A stretch of 64,000 bases of DNA from Anodontia alba. Its lineage: Eukaryota; Mollusca; Bivalvia; Lucinida; Lucinidae. Of this stretch, positions 1-12,212 are shown in pieces. The notes beneath the pieces are model-generated. The model did not search any database, had not been told where the DNA came from, and saw only the letters and a list, made by a program, of their open reading frames with translations. The first letter of the stretch is position 1, and each line of letters starts with the position of its first letter. The stretch is taken from contig OZ024826.1 in NCBI GenBank assembly GCA_964016985.1, positions 63,618,910-63,682,909 on the forward strand, in the 5' to 3' direction. The position numbers and the translations under genes were made by a program.

Positions 1-1232
1 ATATGAAGGCTCCTTGGGGCGGGGGAACGAAAGATTGCAAAAATGGTCGCAGTCCATTGACCAAGATGGCCGCCATGCCCATATATGGTAAAAACATTTA
101 AAAATCTTCTCCAGAACCGAAGATGTCTTGGGGCTGAATCTTTGCACAAATCATTTGGGACCGGAGGTATACCAAAGTTGCTAAAATGATGGTTGTACAT
201 TGATGTTTGACCTTTTTATGGCAGTCAAGTTTGCTTCCCTAGGCATTTGTATGGGCCCCATACATTTGTATGGGAAAAATGTCAAGAATTTCAAACAACT
301 CCTCTGAAGCCGCCAGACTAATGTTGCTCAAATTTCATGTGGAGTCTCCTTGGGACGGGGGAACAAAAGATTGCTAAAATGGTTGCGGTCCACTGACAAA
401 GATGGCAACCATGCCCATGTATATCCCTTGAGGGTTATCTGCCCTAAAGACTATGATCCAGTTGTGTTGAAACTTGATGAGGAGCCTAGTAGACACAAAA
501 CAGCTAAAACTGAGCTGATGGAAAATCCAAGATGGCTGCCACAGCCACCATCTTGAAAATCAATTTTCAACATCTCTTCATTTGAGTTGAAACTTGCTCT
601 GTAGCAACAGGATGACTTCTGGATTGAAATAAGATAAAATCATGTCCATCTGAAATCCAAGATGGCCGCCATCTTGAAAATCTGTTTTGGACATTTTCTC
701 ACAAACCACAAGGCCAATTAGGCTGTAGCAACAGGTTGACTTGTAAATGAATAATAGCTGAAATCATGCCAATTGGAAATCCAAAATGGCCGCCATAGCC
801 ACCATCTTGAAAACCAATTTTTAACTTCTCAAAAACCATTGGGTGATTTAAGTTGAAACTTACACTATAGCAACAGAATGACCTCTAGATTGAAAAAAGC
901 TAAAATTGTGCCAATCGGAAATCCAAGATGGCCACCACAGCCGCCATCTTGAAAATCTATTTTGGACATCTCCTTGCAAACCACTCTACAAATTAAGTCA
1001 AAACTTATCATGGAACAAGTGACCGACCAGAGATATAAAAATAGCTAAAATCATGTTGATTGTAAATCCAAAATGGCCACCACAGCCACCATCTTGAAAA
1101 TTGATTTTTGATTTAACCCAGTGAACCGTTGGGGGATTAGAGTTAAAACTTACACTGTAGCAACAGGATGACCTCTAGATAAAAAATAGCTCAGATAGTG
1201 CCGATCAGAAATCCAACATGGCCACCACATCT
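1..1232. repeat. Mosaic of two tandem-repeat families
   Basis: No gene is visible. Positions 1-430 hold parts of a ~310-bp unit marked by CAAGATGGCCGCCATGCC, followed by a segment ending in TTTGACCTTTTTATGGCA. Positions ~430-1230 hold about six ~130-150 bp units, each with a 'gatggccgccacagccaccatcttg' type core and the phrase AACAGGATGACCTCTAGAT. The short open frames here fall in repeat copies and match no protein I recognise. The left end runs off the window. The units resemble the arrays inside the satellite-bearing elements further right, so this is probably the interior of one. Confidence 0.7.
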
Positions 1233-2276
1233 TGTTAGCTCACCTGAACCAAAGGCTCTCTGGATGAACTATTGTGATCACTTGCCATCCGTCGTCTGTT
1301 GTCCCTTCGTCCGTCCGTCTGTAAACACCTTTGAATCTCCTCTGGAACCCCTGGGCCAATTTTCTTCCAACTTCATGTGGAGCCTTCTGTTAAAGGGGGA
1401 TTGAAAATTTATACAAATGGTCACGGTCCGTATATCAAGATGGCCTCAATGCCCATATACGTATGGTAAAAACACTTAACAATCTTCTCCAGAAACAAGA
1501 AAGCTTTGGGGGTGAATATTAGTATATAGCATCATGGACTCAAGATCTACCAAGTTTATTCAAATGATGACCGTAGATTGACCTTTGACATTTTATGGCA
1601 AGGTCAAATTTGCATCCCCATAAATTTGTATGGGGAAAACGTTGAAGTCATTTTCTCAAAATGTATTTAAGACTAATGGGTGGAACTTACAATGTATGAT
1701 TAAAGTAGTAAAACATTTTAGTTATAATCAAAATTTTGTCCCCTGAGGGTTTTCTGCACTTGCCACTGGGCAATTTTACCATACTTAATGGCTGAGTGTT
1801 TAAAGTAGTAAAACATTTTAGTTATAACCAAAACTTTGTTCCCTGGGGGTTATCTGCCCTTGCCCCTGGGCTATTTACATGTATAAAATTGTGTAATTTT
1901 TAAATGTCTTCTTCTCTTAAACCATTTGAGCAATTTTCACTAGATATAACATGGGGCCTTCTGTCAAAAAGGTATTGCCAATTGTTCAAATGGTTCCGCG
2001 CCATCGAACAAGATGGCTGCCATGCCCATTTTTGGTAAAAAACACTTAAAATTCTTCTTCTCCAGAACCAAGAAAGCTTTTGGGCTGAATCTTGATATAT
2101 AGCATCGAGGACTCAAGGTCTACCAAGTTTGTTCAAATGATGACCGTAGTTGGACCTTTGACCTTTTTATGGCAAGGTCAAATTTGCTTCCCTATACACT
2201 TATATGGAGAAAATGTTTAAAAGTCATTTTCTTAAAATGTATTAAAGACAAATGGCTGAAACTTACAATGTATGAT
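1233..2276 (-). repeat. Reverse-oriented end of a satellite-bearing element plus ~310-bp units
   Basis: It starts with TTAGCTCACCTGAACCAAAG, the reverse complement of the element tail seen at 10868-10895 (CTCAGGTGAGCTAA). It continues with two to three copies of the ~310-bp family carrying 'cttctccagaaccaagaaagctt' and 'tttatggcaaggtcaaatttgc'. No coding potential is seen. Confidence 0.6.
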
Positions 2277-3550
2277 TATGTCCCCCACCATAGGGGGGGG
2301 GACATATTGTTTTTAGTGTGAATCCCGTCGGCTTAGGCATCGGCGTAGCCTCTTGTCTGCACTCGATCTCCTTAATGAATGGATGGATTTTGGCCAAACT
2401 TACACAAATTTATCATTGTTTGGGGGAAAAATGCTGATTAGATTTTGATGACTTTGACCCAGTTTTCAAGGTCACTTGAGGACTTAGATTGTTGGAAAAA
2501 TTGCTTGTCCGCACCCTATCTCCTGAAGGAACAAATGGATTTTGACCATACCTGCACATCTAGATTGCTGGGACATGTAAAAGAACTGATTAGATTTTGG
2601 TGACCTTGACCCCATTTTCAAAGTCACATGATGGATTAGATGGTTGGAAAATGGCTTGTCTGCACCCTATCTCCTGAATGAATGGATGGATTTTTACCAA
2701 ACTTGTACATCTATATTGTTGAGACATGGAAAAGAACTGATAAGATTTTGGTGATCTCGACTCCATTTTCAAGGTCACAGGAGGGCTCAGATTGTTGGAA
2801 AAAGGCTTGTCTGCACCCTATCTCATGAAGGAATGGATGGATTTTGACCAAACTTGCACAAATATATTGCAGTGACATGAAAAAGAACTGATTAGATTTT
2901 GGTGACCTTAACCCCATTTTCAAGGTCACAAAAGGGGCTTAGATTGTTGGAAAATGGCTTGTCTGCATCCTATCTCATGAAGGAATGGATGGATGGATTT
3001 TGACCAAACTTGCACAACTATATTGACATGAAAAAGAACTGATTAGATTTTGGTGACCTTAACCCCATTTTCAAGGTCACAAAAGGGGCTTAGATTGTTG
3101 GAAAATGGCTTGTCTGCATCCTATCTCATGAAGGAATGGATGGATGGATTTTGACCAAACTTGCACAACTATATTGACATGGAAAAGAACTGATTAGATT
3201 TTAATGACCTTGGCCCCATTTTCAAGGTCACAGGAGGGCTCGGATTGTTGGAAAATGGCTTTTCTGCACCCTATCCAGAATGAATGGATGGATTTTGACC
3301 AAACTTGTACAGCTATATTGTTGAGACAAGGACAAGAACTGATTAGATTTTGGTGACCTTGACCCCATTTTTCAAGGTCACAGGGGGCTCAGATTGTTGG
3401 AAAATGGCTTGTCTGCACCCTATCTCCAGAATGAATGGAAGGATTTTGACTAAACTTGTACATCTATATTGTTGTGACATGGAAAAGAACTGATTAGATT
3501 TTGGTGACCTTGTCCCCATTTTCAAGGTCACACAAGAGCTTAGATTGTTG

Positions 3551-6500
3551 AACAAGAGGCCCACGGGCAACGGGTCGCTCACCTGAGTGACATAGCCACT
3601 GCAGATATGCAGATGTTATGCAACATTTTTCCAATCCTGTCAATGCAACTAATGAAAAGATCATCATTTAAGCAGTTCTTAATTTTGAAGAAGAATATAT
3701 ATGGCATGACAGTCAATGGAGCGTGTTCATTTGAACAAACTCTCAATCACATTTCAACAGAAGGATCAATGTGAAATTTGGTGGCAAATGGCTAAGTGGT
3801 TTCTGAAGAATCATGATTTTATACATGTAAACAGCTCAGTGGCAGGGAAATATATATAAACATAAATAAGATGGCAGCCATCTTAGATTTCCAATCAGAA
3901 TGATTTTAGCTATTGTTGATCTACAAGTCACCTCGATACTTCAATGAACTTTGAGTCAATTGCCCTTTCGGTTCAGGAGAAAAAGTTCAAAACAGACTTT
4001 CAAGACGGATGCCATGGCTGCAATTTGGGATTTCCTATTGCAACGATTTGAGCTATTTTTTATCTACAAGTCACCCCAATGCTTCCTACCAAGTTTTGAG
4101 TCAATTGGCCTTTCAGTTTAGAAGAAGAAGGGAAAAACAGATTTTCAAGATGGCCACCATCTTTGATTTCCGATTGGAACAATTTTAGCTATTTTTATAT
4201 CTACAAGTCATCCCGATGCTTCCGACCAATTTTCAAATCAACTGGCCCTTTGGTTCAGGAAAATAAGCCACATCTTGGATTTCTGATCCAAACAGTTTAA
4301 GCTATTGTAGATCTACAAGTCACCCCAATGCTTCCTACCAAGTTTCGAGTCAAATGGCCTTTCAGTTAAGGAGAAGAAGCGAAAAATAGATTTTCAAGAT
4401 GGCTGTCATGGCCGCCATCCTGGATTTCCAATCGGAACGATTTTAGCCAGTTTTGATCTATAAATCACCCCAATGCTTCCTACCAAGTTTCAAGTCAGTT
4501 GGCTTTTGGGTTTAGGAAAAGAAGCCAAAAAAAAATTTTCAAGATGGCCACTATGGCGGCCATCTTGGATTTCCGATCAGCAGGATTTTAGCTATTTTTG
4601 ATCTACAAGTCACCCTGATACTTCCTACCAAGTTTGGAGTCAATTGGCCTTTTGGCTCAGGAAATGAAGTGAAAAATAGATTTTCAAGATGGCTGCCATG
4701 GCCAGCCATCTTGGATTTCCGATCGGAACAATTTTAGCTATTTTTGATCTACAAGTCACCCTGATGCTTCCCACCAAGTTCCGCGTCAATTGGCATTTGG
4801 GTTTAGGAGAAGAAGTGAAAAATAGATTTTCAAGATGGCCTCCATGGCAGCCATCTTGGATTTACGATCGGCACGATTTTAGCTATTTTTGATCTACAAG
4901 TCACCCAAATGCCTCCTACCAAGTTTCGAGTCAACTGGCCTTTCGGTGCAGGAGAAGAAGCAAAAAATAGATTTTCAAGATGGCGGCCATGGCGGCCATC
5001 TTGGATTTCCGATCGGAACAATTTTAGCTATTTTCGATCTACAAGTCACCCTGATGCTTCCTACTAAGTTTCAAGTCAATTGACTTTTGGGTTTAGGAGA
5101 TCAGCGAAAAATATATTTTCAAGATGTCTGCCATGGTGGCCATCTTGGATTAAGATCGGCACGATTTTAGCTATTTTTGATCTACAAGTCACCCCAATGC
5201 TTCCTACCAAGTTTCGAGTCAACTGGCCTTTCGGTTCAGAAGAAGCAAAAAATAGATTTTCAAGATGGCTGCCATGGTGGCCATCTTGTATTTCCGAACG
5301 GCATAATTTTAGCTATTTTTGATCTATAAGTCACCCCAATGCTTCCTATCAAGTTTCATGTCAATTGGCTTTTGAGTTTAGGAGTAGAAGCGAAAAATAG
5401 ATTTTCAAGATGGCTGCCATGGCAGCCACCTTGGATTTCCAATCAGCACGATTTTAGCTATTTTTGATCTACAAGTCACCCTGATGCTTTCTAGCAAGTT
5501 TGAAGTCAATTGGCCTTTCGGTTCAGGAGAAGAAGCGAAAAATAGATTTTCAAGATGGCAGCCATCTTGGATTACCAATCAGCACGATTTTAGCTATTTT
5601 TGATCTACAAGTCACCCTGATGCTTCCTAGCAAGCTTGAAGTCAATTGGACTTTCGGTTCAGGAGAAGAAGCGAAAAATAGATTTTCAAGATGGCGGATC
5701 TACAAGTCACTCTGATGCTTCCTACCAAGTATCGAGTCAGTTGGCCCAGGGGCGTAGGAGGAGTAGGCCTTTAAAACAATTGTTGACGCCACGCGACGCA
5801 CGACAGACCACGCACGACGGACATTGACTGACCACAATAGCTCACCAAGAGCACTTTGTGCTCAGGTGAGTTAAAAATTTGAGCAAATTTGGCTCAGTGG
5901 TCTGAGGAGAAGTCGTCTGAAATTCTAACCAATTTTCCCATACAAAGGTCAAATGTCAGCGTATGACAATCTTTTTAGCAACTTTGGTAGATCTCCTGTT
6001 CCCGATGATTTGAGCACAGATTCAGCCCCAAGGCATCCTCGGTTCTGGAGAAGATTTTTAAAGGGTTTTACCATATATGGGCATGGCGGCCGTCTTGGTC
6101 AATGAACTGCGACCATTTTGGCAATCTTTCGTTCCCTCGACCTAAGAAGGCTCAATATGAAATTTGAGCAAATTTGGCTCAGTGGCTTCAGAGAAGAAGT
6201 CCTTTGAAATTCTCAACAATTTTCCTATTCAAATGTATGTGGCTCATACAAATGCATAGGGAAGCAAACTTGACCTTGCCGTAAAAAGATCAAATATCAA
6301 CATTGTCAAAAATTTTGTTTCCCCACCCTAAGGTGGCTCCGTATGAAATTTGAGCAAAATTGGCTCAGAGGCTTCAGAGGAGAAGTCGTTTGAAATTCTC
6401 AACAATTTTCCCATTCAAATGTATGGGGCTCATACAAATGCATAGGGAAGTGAACTTGACCTTGCCGTAAAAAGGTCAAACGTCAACATACGACAATTCT

Positions 6501-6816
6501 TTTAGCAACTTTGGTAGACCTCCCGTCCCCAATGATTCGTGCAAAGATTCAGCCCCAAGGCATCCTCTGTTCTGGAGAAGAAGATTTTAAAGTTTTTACC
6601 ATATATGGGCATGGCGGCCATCTTGGTCAACGGACCGCGAACATTTTAGCAAACTTTTGTTACCCCCACCCTAAGGAGGCTCCATATGTAATATGAGCAA
6701 AATTGGCTCAGCGGCTTCAGAGGAGAAGTCATTTGAAAATGTTAATGGACGGATGGACGGACGGCGGATGAAAAGTGATCACAATAGCTCATCCTGAGCA
6801 TAGCTCAAGCGAGCTA
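3551..6816 (+). mobile_element. Satellite-bearing element nested inside family 4
   Basis: It begins AACAAGAGGCCCACGGGCAA then CGCTCACCTGAG, and ends with AGCTCAAGCGAGCTA. The same head recurs at 7932 and, diverged, at ~63350. It interrupts a family 4 repeat unit, which resumes immediately after it. An internal tail-like sequence at ~5845-5875 (GCTCAGGTGAGTTAA) divides it into a ~145-bp array (3880-5760) and reverse-oriented ~310-bp units (5876-6740), so it may be a composite of two insertions. No protein is encoded. Confidence 0.65.
3880..5760 (+). repeat. ~145-bp tandem array with a central palindrome per unit
   Basis: About 13 imperfect units. Each has a palindromic core of the form CAAGATGGCxGCCATGGCxG followed by CCATCTTGG, then 'ttttagctatttttgatctacaagtcacc', 'cttcctaccaagtttcgagtcaattggcc' and 'ggagaagaagcgaaaaatagattttcaagatgg'. 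Palindrome cores lie near 4392, 4543, 4687, 4832, 4976, 5122, 5263, 5406 and 5551, spaced about 145 bp apart. The copy near 4976 is close to a perfect palindrome. Confidence 0.8.
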
Positions 6817-7231
6817 AAAATGGCTTGTCTGCACCCTATCATGAAGGAATGGATGGATTTTGACCAAATTTGCACAACAATATTGTTGTGACATGAAAAA
6901 GAACTGATTTGATTTTGGTGACCCCATTTTCAAGGTCACAGGAGGGCTCAGATTGTTGGAAAATGGCTTTTCTGCACACTAACTCCAGAATGAATGGATG
7001 GATTTTGACCAAACTTGTACAGCTATATTGTTGAGACAGGAACAAGAACTGATTAGATTTTGGTGACCTTGACCCCATTGGATTTTGGTGACCTTGACCC
7101 CATTTTCAAGGTCACACTAGGGCTTAGATTTTGGAAAATGGTCCCATTGACCACATACACACACAAAAAAAGATAAATTATAGATACAACCTTTTTCAAT
7201 GAGAGGTCTGTCTGGTAGGTAGGGGACATAT

Positions 7232-7931
7232 GTTTTCCTCCGAAAACACTGTTCTAGTTGAAGTAGTAAAACATTTTCGTTATAATAAATTTCGTCCCCA
7301 GAGGGTTATCTGCACTTGCCACTGGGCTGTATACATGTATAAAATTGTGCAATTTTTAAATGTTTTCTTCTCTGAAACCGCATGAGCAATTTTCACCAGA
7401 TTTCACATGGGGCCTTCTGTCAAAAGGGTATTGCCAATTTGTTCAAAAGATTCCGTGCAACTGAACAAGACGGCCGTCATGCCCATATATAGTTGAAACA
7501 AAACCTTCTTCTCTAGAACCAAGAAAGCTTTGGAGCTGAATCTTGGAATATAGCATTGAGGCCTCAAGGTCTACCAAGTTTGTTTAAATGATGACTGCAA
7601 GTTGACTTTGACCTTTTTACGGCAAGGTCAAATTTGCATCCCCATATTTTTATGGGGAAAATGTTGAAAAGTCCGTTTCTCAGAATGTATTAAAGACTAA
7701 TGGCTAAAACTTACAATGTGTGAATAAAGTAGTGAAACATTTTAGTTATAATCAAAATTTTGTCCCTTGATGGTTATCTGCACTTCCCACTGGGCTATAT
7801 ACATGTATAAAATTTTGTAACTTTTAAATGTCTTTTCTGAAACTGCTTGAGCAATTTTCACCAGATTTCACAAGGGCCTTCTGTCAAAAGGGTATTGCCA
7901 TTTTGTTCAAATGGTTCTGTGCAATTGAACA
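7232..7931 (+). repeat. ~310-bp repeat units, two copies
   Basis: Two copies of the ~310-bp unit, with 'agtagtaaaacattttagttataatc', 'gagggttatctgcacttgcc' and 'tttttacggcaaggtcaaatttgcatcccc'. No gene seen. Confidence 0.6.
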
Positions 7932-9745
7932 AGAGGCCCACGGGCCACGGTTCGCTCACCTGAGTGACATAGCCACTGCAGACATGCAGATGTTATGCAA
8001 CATTTTTCCAATCCTATCATCGCAACTAATGAAAATATCATCATTTGAGCAGTTCTTAGTTTTGAAGAAGAATATATGGGCCTGACAGTCAATGGAGCAT
8101 GATCATTTGAATAAACTATCAATCACATTTCAACAGAAGGATCAATGTGAAATTTGGTGGAAATTGGCTAAGTGGTTTCTGAAGAATCATGATTTTATAC
8201 ATGTAAACAGCACAGTGGCAGGGAAATATTATAAATACAAACCAGATGATGGCCATCTTAGATTTCCAATCCGAACAATTTTAACTACTGTTGATCTACA
8301 AAGCACTTCGATACTTTCAATATAAATGTATATGGCCCATACAAATGGGGAAGCAAATTTGACCTTGGAGGTAAAAAGGTCAAATGTCAACATAGAACCA
8401 TCATTTTAGCAATTTTGGTAGATCTCCTGTCCCCCATAATTTGTGCAAAGATTAGGACCCAGGGCTTATTTGGTTATGGAGAAGAAGATTTTTAAAGGTT
8501 TTTACCATATATGGGCATGGCAGCCATTTTGATCAATGGACCATACCCATTTTAGCAATCTTTCATTCTCCTGCCCACGGAGGCTCCGCATGAAATTTGA
8601 GCAACACTGGCCCGGAGGCTTCAGAGGAAAAGCCATTTGAAATTATCAACATTTTTTCCATACAAATGTATGGGGCCCATACAAATGCATACAGAAGCAA
8701 ACTTGACCTCGCCGTAAAAAGGTTAAATGTCAATGTATGACAATTATTTTAGCAACTTTGGTAGACCGCCTGTTCAAGATGATATATGCAAAGATTCAGC
8801 CACAAGCCATCCTCGGTTTTGGAGAATAAGAGTTTTAAATGTTTTTTCCCATACAAATGCATAAGGAAGCAAGCTTGATCTTGCCGTAAAAAGGTCAAAT
8901 GTCAATGTACGAACATTATTTTAGCAACTTTGGTAGATCCCCTGACCCCGATGATTTATGCAAAGATTCAGCCCCAAAGCATCCTCGGTTCTAGAGAAGA
9001 AGATTTTTAAAGGTTTTTACCATATATGGGCATGGCGGCCATCTTGGTCAATGAACCCTGACCATTTTAGCAATCTTTTGTTCCCCCTACCTAAGGAGGC
9101 TCCGTATGAAATTTGAGCAAAATTGGCCCAGAGGCTTCAGAGGAGTTGTTTGAAATTCTGAACATTTTTCCCATACAAATGCATAAGGAAGCAAAATTGA
9201 CCTTACCGTAAAAAGGTCAAATGTCAATGTACGACCATTATTTTAGAAATTCTGGTAGCCCTCTTGTTCCCAATGATATAGGCAAAGATTCAGCCATAAG
9301 GCATGCTCGGTTTTGGAGAAGAAGATTTTTAAAAGTTTTTCCCATACAAATGCATAGGGAAGCAAACTTGACCTTGCCGTAAAAAAGTCAAACGTCAACG
9401 TACGACAATTCTTTTAGCAATTTTGGTAGACCTCCCGTCCCCAATGATTCCTGCAAAGATTCAGCTCCAAGGCATTCTCGGTTCTGGAGAAGAAGATTTT
9501 TAAAGGTTTTTACCCTATATGGGCGTGGCGGCCATCTTGGTCAACGGACCGCAACCATTTTAGCAATTTTTCATTCCCCCACGCTAAGGAGGCTCCATAT
9601 GAAATTTGAGCAAAATTGGCTAAGCGGCTTCAGAGGAGGTCATTTGAAAATGTTAACGGACGGACGCACAGATGGACAGAGACGACAGACGAAAAGTGAT
9701 CACAATAGCTCATCCTGAGCAGAGCTCAGGTGAGCTAACAAGATG
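7932..9745 (+). mobile_element. Satellite-bearing element with head and tail
   Basis: Head CAAGAGGCCCACGGGCCACG then CGCTCACCTGAGTGACATAG, matching the start at 3553. Tail at ~9710-9742 is GCTCATCCTGAGCAGAGCTC then AGGTGAGCTAAC. The interior is about four reverse-oriented ~310-bp units ('gcatggcggccatcttggtcaatgg', 'cttgccgtaaaaaggtcaaatgtcaa'). There is no open frame with recognisable homology. Confidence 0.65.
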
Positions 9746-10895
9746 GCCGCCATGTCGTATATAGTACAAACTCTTAAAAATCTTTTGCAGAACCAAGAAA
9801 ACTTGTGGGCTGAATCTTGGTATATAGCATCGAGGATTCAAGCTCTACAAAGTTTGTTCAAATGATGATCATTGGTTGACCTATGACCTTTTTACAGCAA
9901 GGTCAAATTGGCATCTCTATAGATTTGTATGTGCGGGAAAAGTTGAAAAATCATTTTTTTTAATATGTATTTGAGACTAATGGCTGAAACTTACAATTAT
10001 GATTAAAGTAGTAAAACAAATTAGTTAGGATCAAAATTTTGTCCCCTGGGGTTATCTGCCCTTGCCCTTGTGCTATATACTGTTATATTCAGAGTGGAAC
10101 CATTTTAGCAATTTTGGTAAAGGGGCATTAGAGGAACATTTCAGTGAAATTATTTTGAAATCGGGCCACTGGCATGGGAGATGTTGTTAGAAGGTTTTTC
10201 TATTTTGAGCTCTGGTGGCCATTTTGTTCAGCGGAGCGGAACCATTTTTGCAGTTTGGTAGCGGGTCACTCAAGGAACATTCTTGTAAAATTATTTCAAA
10301 ATCCATTAACCGGTTTAGGAGAAGATGTCTCTTAAGTAAATTGTTGACAGACGCATGACAGTCTACGCCCTTTTTCTTTTTTTAGCTCTGGCGGCCATTT
10401 TGTTCAGCGGAGCCAAACCATTTTAGCAATTTTGGTAAATGGATTTTCTCTTAGAAACATTTCAGTGAAATTATTTTGAAATCGGGCCCTTGGCCTAGAA
10501 GATGTTGTTTAAAATGGTTTTTCTATTCTTAGCTCTGGCGGTCATTTTGTTTTGCGGAGCGTAACCATTTTAGCAATTTCGGTAAAGGGGCATGAGAGGA
10601 ACATTTCTGTGAAATTATTTTGAAATGGGGCCATTGGCCTGGGAGGAGATGTCGTTTAAAGGTTTTTTCTATTTTTAGCTCTGGCGGCCATTTTGGTCAG
10701 CGGAGAGGAACCATTTAGGCAGTTTTGGTAGAGGGTCACCCAAGGAACATTTCTGTAAAATTATTTCAAAATCCATTCACCAGGTTAGGAGGAGATGTCT
10801 TTTAAGTAAAAAGTTGACAGACAGATCACGCACGACGGACAACGGACGAAGACTGGTCACAAAAGCTCACCTTGAGCCTTTGGCTCAGGTGAGCT
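9746..10895 (+). repeat. ~310-bp unit, then ~170-bp array and element tail
   Basis: 9746-10080 is another ~310-bp unit. 10081-10800 holds about four to five ~170-bp units with 'gctctggcggccattttgttcagcggag' and 'gaaattattttgaaatcgggcc'. The end 'cttgagcctttggctcaggtgagcta' (~10868-10895) is the family tail. No gene seen. Confidence 0.6.
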
Positions 10896-11370
10896 AAAAA
10901 GGGCATAGATTGTCATGCATCTGTCAACAATTTACTTAAAAGACAGCTCCTCCTAAACGGGTTAATGGATTTTGAAATTATTTTACAAGATTGTTTCTTG
11001 AGTGACCTTCTACCAAAATTGCTAAAATGGTGCTGTTCCGCTTAATAAAATGGCATCCAGAGCAAAAAAAAAGAAAATCTTTAAACAACATCTCCTCCTA
11101 GGCCAAGGGCCTAATTTCAAAATAATTTCACACAAATGTTCCTCTAATACCCCTTTACCAAAATTGCTAAAATAGTTCTGCTCTGCTGAACAAAATGGCC
11201 ACCAGAGCTAAAAATAGAAAAACCTTTAAACAACATCTCCTCCTAGGCCTATGGCCTGATTTCAAAATAATTTCGCAGAAATGTTCCTCTGATTAAGTCA
11301 TATTCTCCTTGAGTGCTGTGATACTCAGGTGAGCGATATAGGGCCATCATGGCCCCCTTGTTGGTATTTT
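10896..11370 (-). repeat. Reverse-oriented copy of the ~170-bp family with its head
   Basis: Reverse complement of the units just to the left: 'tttaaacaacatctcctcctaggcc' and 'aaaattgctaaaatggt'. It ends in a reversed head, TACTCAGGTGAGCGATATAG then GGCCATCATGGCCC. With 10081-10895 it forms a large imperfect inverted repeat. It stops against DIRS sequence at ~11371. Confidence 0.6.
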
Positions 11371-11832
11371 CCACTAGTTTTGACTGTGGAAGAACTAATA
11401 ATGGAGTCATGTGCGAGTCCATTAAGTGCTCAATTCTTGACATGGCTTAGCAGGAGTGTGTTCCTCAGTAGACTTAGGGCACAACTCCTGCGGTAAAAGT
11501 CTGAATACTTCATTGATAACTCTGTCAAAGGACCAGATTTCCACTTCTGATTCGGAACCTGTGTCCTTTGCAGAATGCTGCACCACATTATCAGACTGTA
11601 AGATGGGTGTTTCATCAGCTGTCCCAGCAGGTTGCCTCTGCAACCTGAGGAGACTGTCTTGTTCTTTTCTTCTACCATAATCATTCACAGAATGACTTGA
11701 AGAGGAGAAAGAAGAAGACAACATCGAACATCTTCTCCTCTTATGAGATTGTTTAGACCTCTTAGATCTTTTGCTTCTCCTACGAGAATCTGGAGAGGAT
11801 GATCTAGAAGAGGAAGAAGAAGAAGATCTATG
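11371..11832 (-). pseudogene. DIRS-like gag fragment (left part of a split element)
   Basis: The minus strand encodes a basic, Ser/Arg-rich stretch (RSKRSKRSKQSHKRRR at ~11740) followed by a region matching copy A gag at ~13100-13590 in another reading frame. It is the downstream part of a minus-strand DIRS element whose upstream part lies at 16311-17569. Copy A separates the two halves. The downstream side is cut at 11370 by repeat sequence, so RT, RNase H and recombinase are missing. Two overlapping open frames show at least one frameshift. Confidence 0.7.
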
Positions 11833-12010
11833 TTTTAACGGCACAAAACATAACCTATAGATAATGTGCTATATTCTGCCCATACCTTCCACAGAAAAAA
11901 CGACAGGAATGTCGTCCCATACAGTCTTAATCCAAAAGTCCCCCAGACAGTCACCTGTGTGACGTCACTCCTGCTCTTTTGATCACGTGTCAGTTTCTTT
12001 TCTGTGGAAC
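11833..12010 (+). promoter_or_regulatory. DIRS copy A 5' inverted terminal repeat, probable promoter
   Basis: Terminal sequence TTTTAACGGCACAAAACATA then ACCTATAGATAATGTGCTAT, matching the termini of copies B-E. It holds a palindromic CRE-like TGACGTCA (11960-11967) and a CACGTG E-box (11984-11989). Both are repeated in inverted form in the right repeat (16144-16151 and 16122-16127). A promoter role is inferred from position, just upstream of gag, and from the conserved sites. Confidence 0.6.
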
Positions 12011-12212
12011 AAAGAAAGTAAACATGGATTTTTTCTACGGGTGAAAAAATCTATTTTCTTCCTTTTTCTCCAGTTGAAATTTAATCCTTTGTTCTTACTT
12101 ATGATCCTTTATCATACCTTTCACTTTTCATGCCAAATTTGTAAAAATCTAACCGTTCGATTTCTTGAAATTATTTTTCACTCATTCGTCGTAATGAGTT
12201 TTCGCGACTTTC

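Larger units (their letters stand above)
2277..7231. mobile_element. Satellite-bearing non-autonomous element, family 4 (interrupted)
   Basis: Left end TATGTCCCCCACC (2277 on) and right end GGTAGGGGACATA (~7218-7230) are inverted repeats of each other. The left end also folds into a G/C hairpin at 2279-2304. Inside is an array of ~140-150 bp units containing 'aatggatggattttgaccaaacttg' and 'gattttggtgaccttgacccc', at 2340-3550 and again at 6817-7150. The array is interrupted within one unit by the insertion at 3551-6816. There is no transposase; the reverse-strand open frames are an open phase of the repeat. The architecture matches bivalve pearl or Helitron-like non-autonomous elements; the family name is an inference. 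Confidence 0.65.

Noticed and set aside
2590..3582. Several reverse-strand open frames with repeated FFMSLQYICASLVKIHPF-like peptides
   Set aside because: They are one open phase of the ~145-bp tandem repeat, not a protein family; the frame opens and closes with repeat drift.
4689..5827. Open frames with repeated NRFSRWPPW and FDLQVTLMLPTKF peptides
   Set aside because: Translation of the ~145-bp array; no conserved start, length or homology.
1..11370. CRISPR-like reading of the regular repeats
   Set aside because: Units are ~145-310 bp, contiguous and diverged, without unique spacers, in a eukaryotic context.
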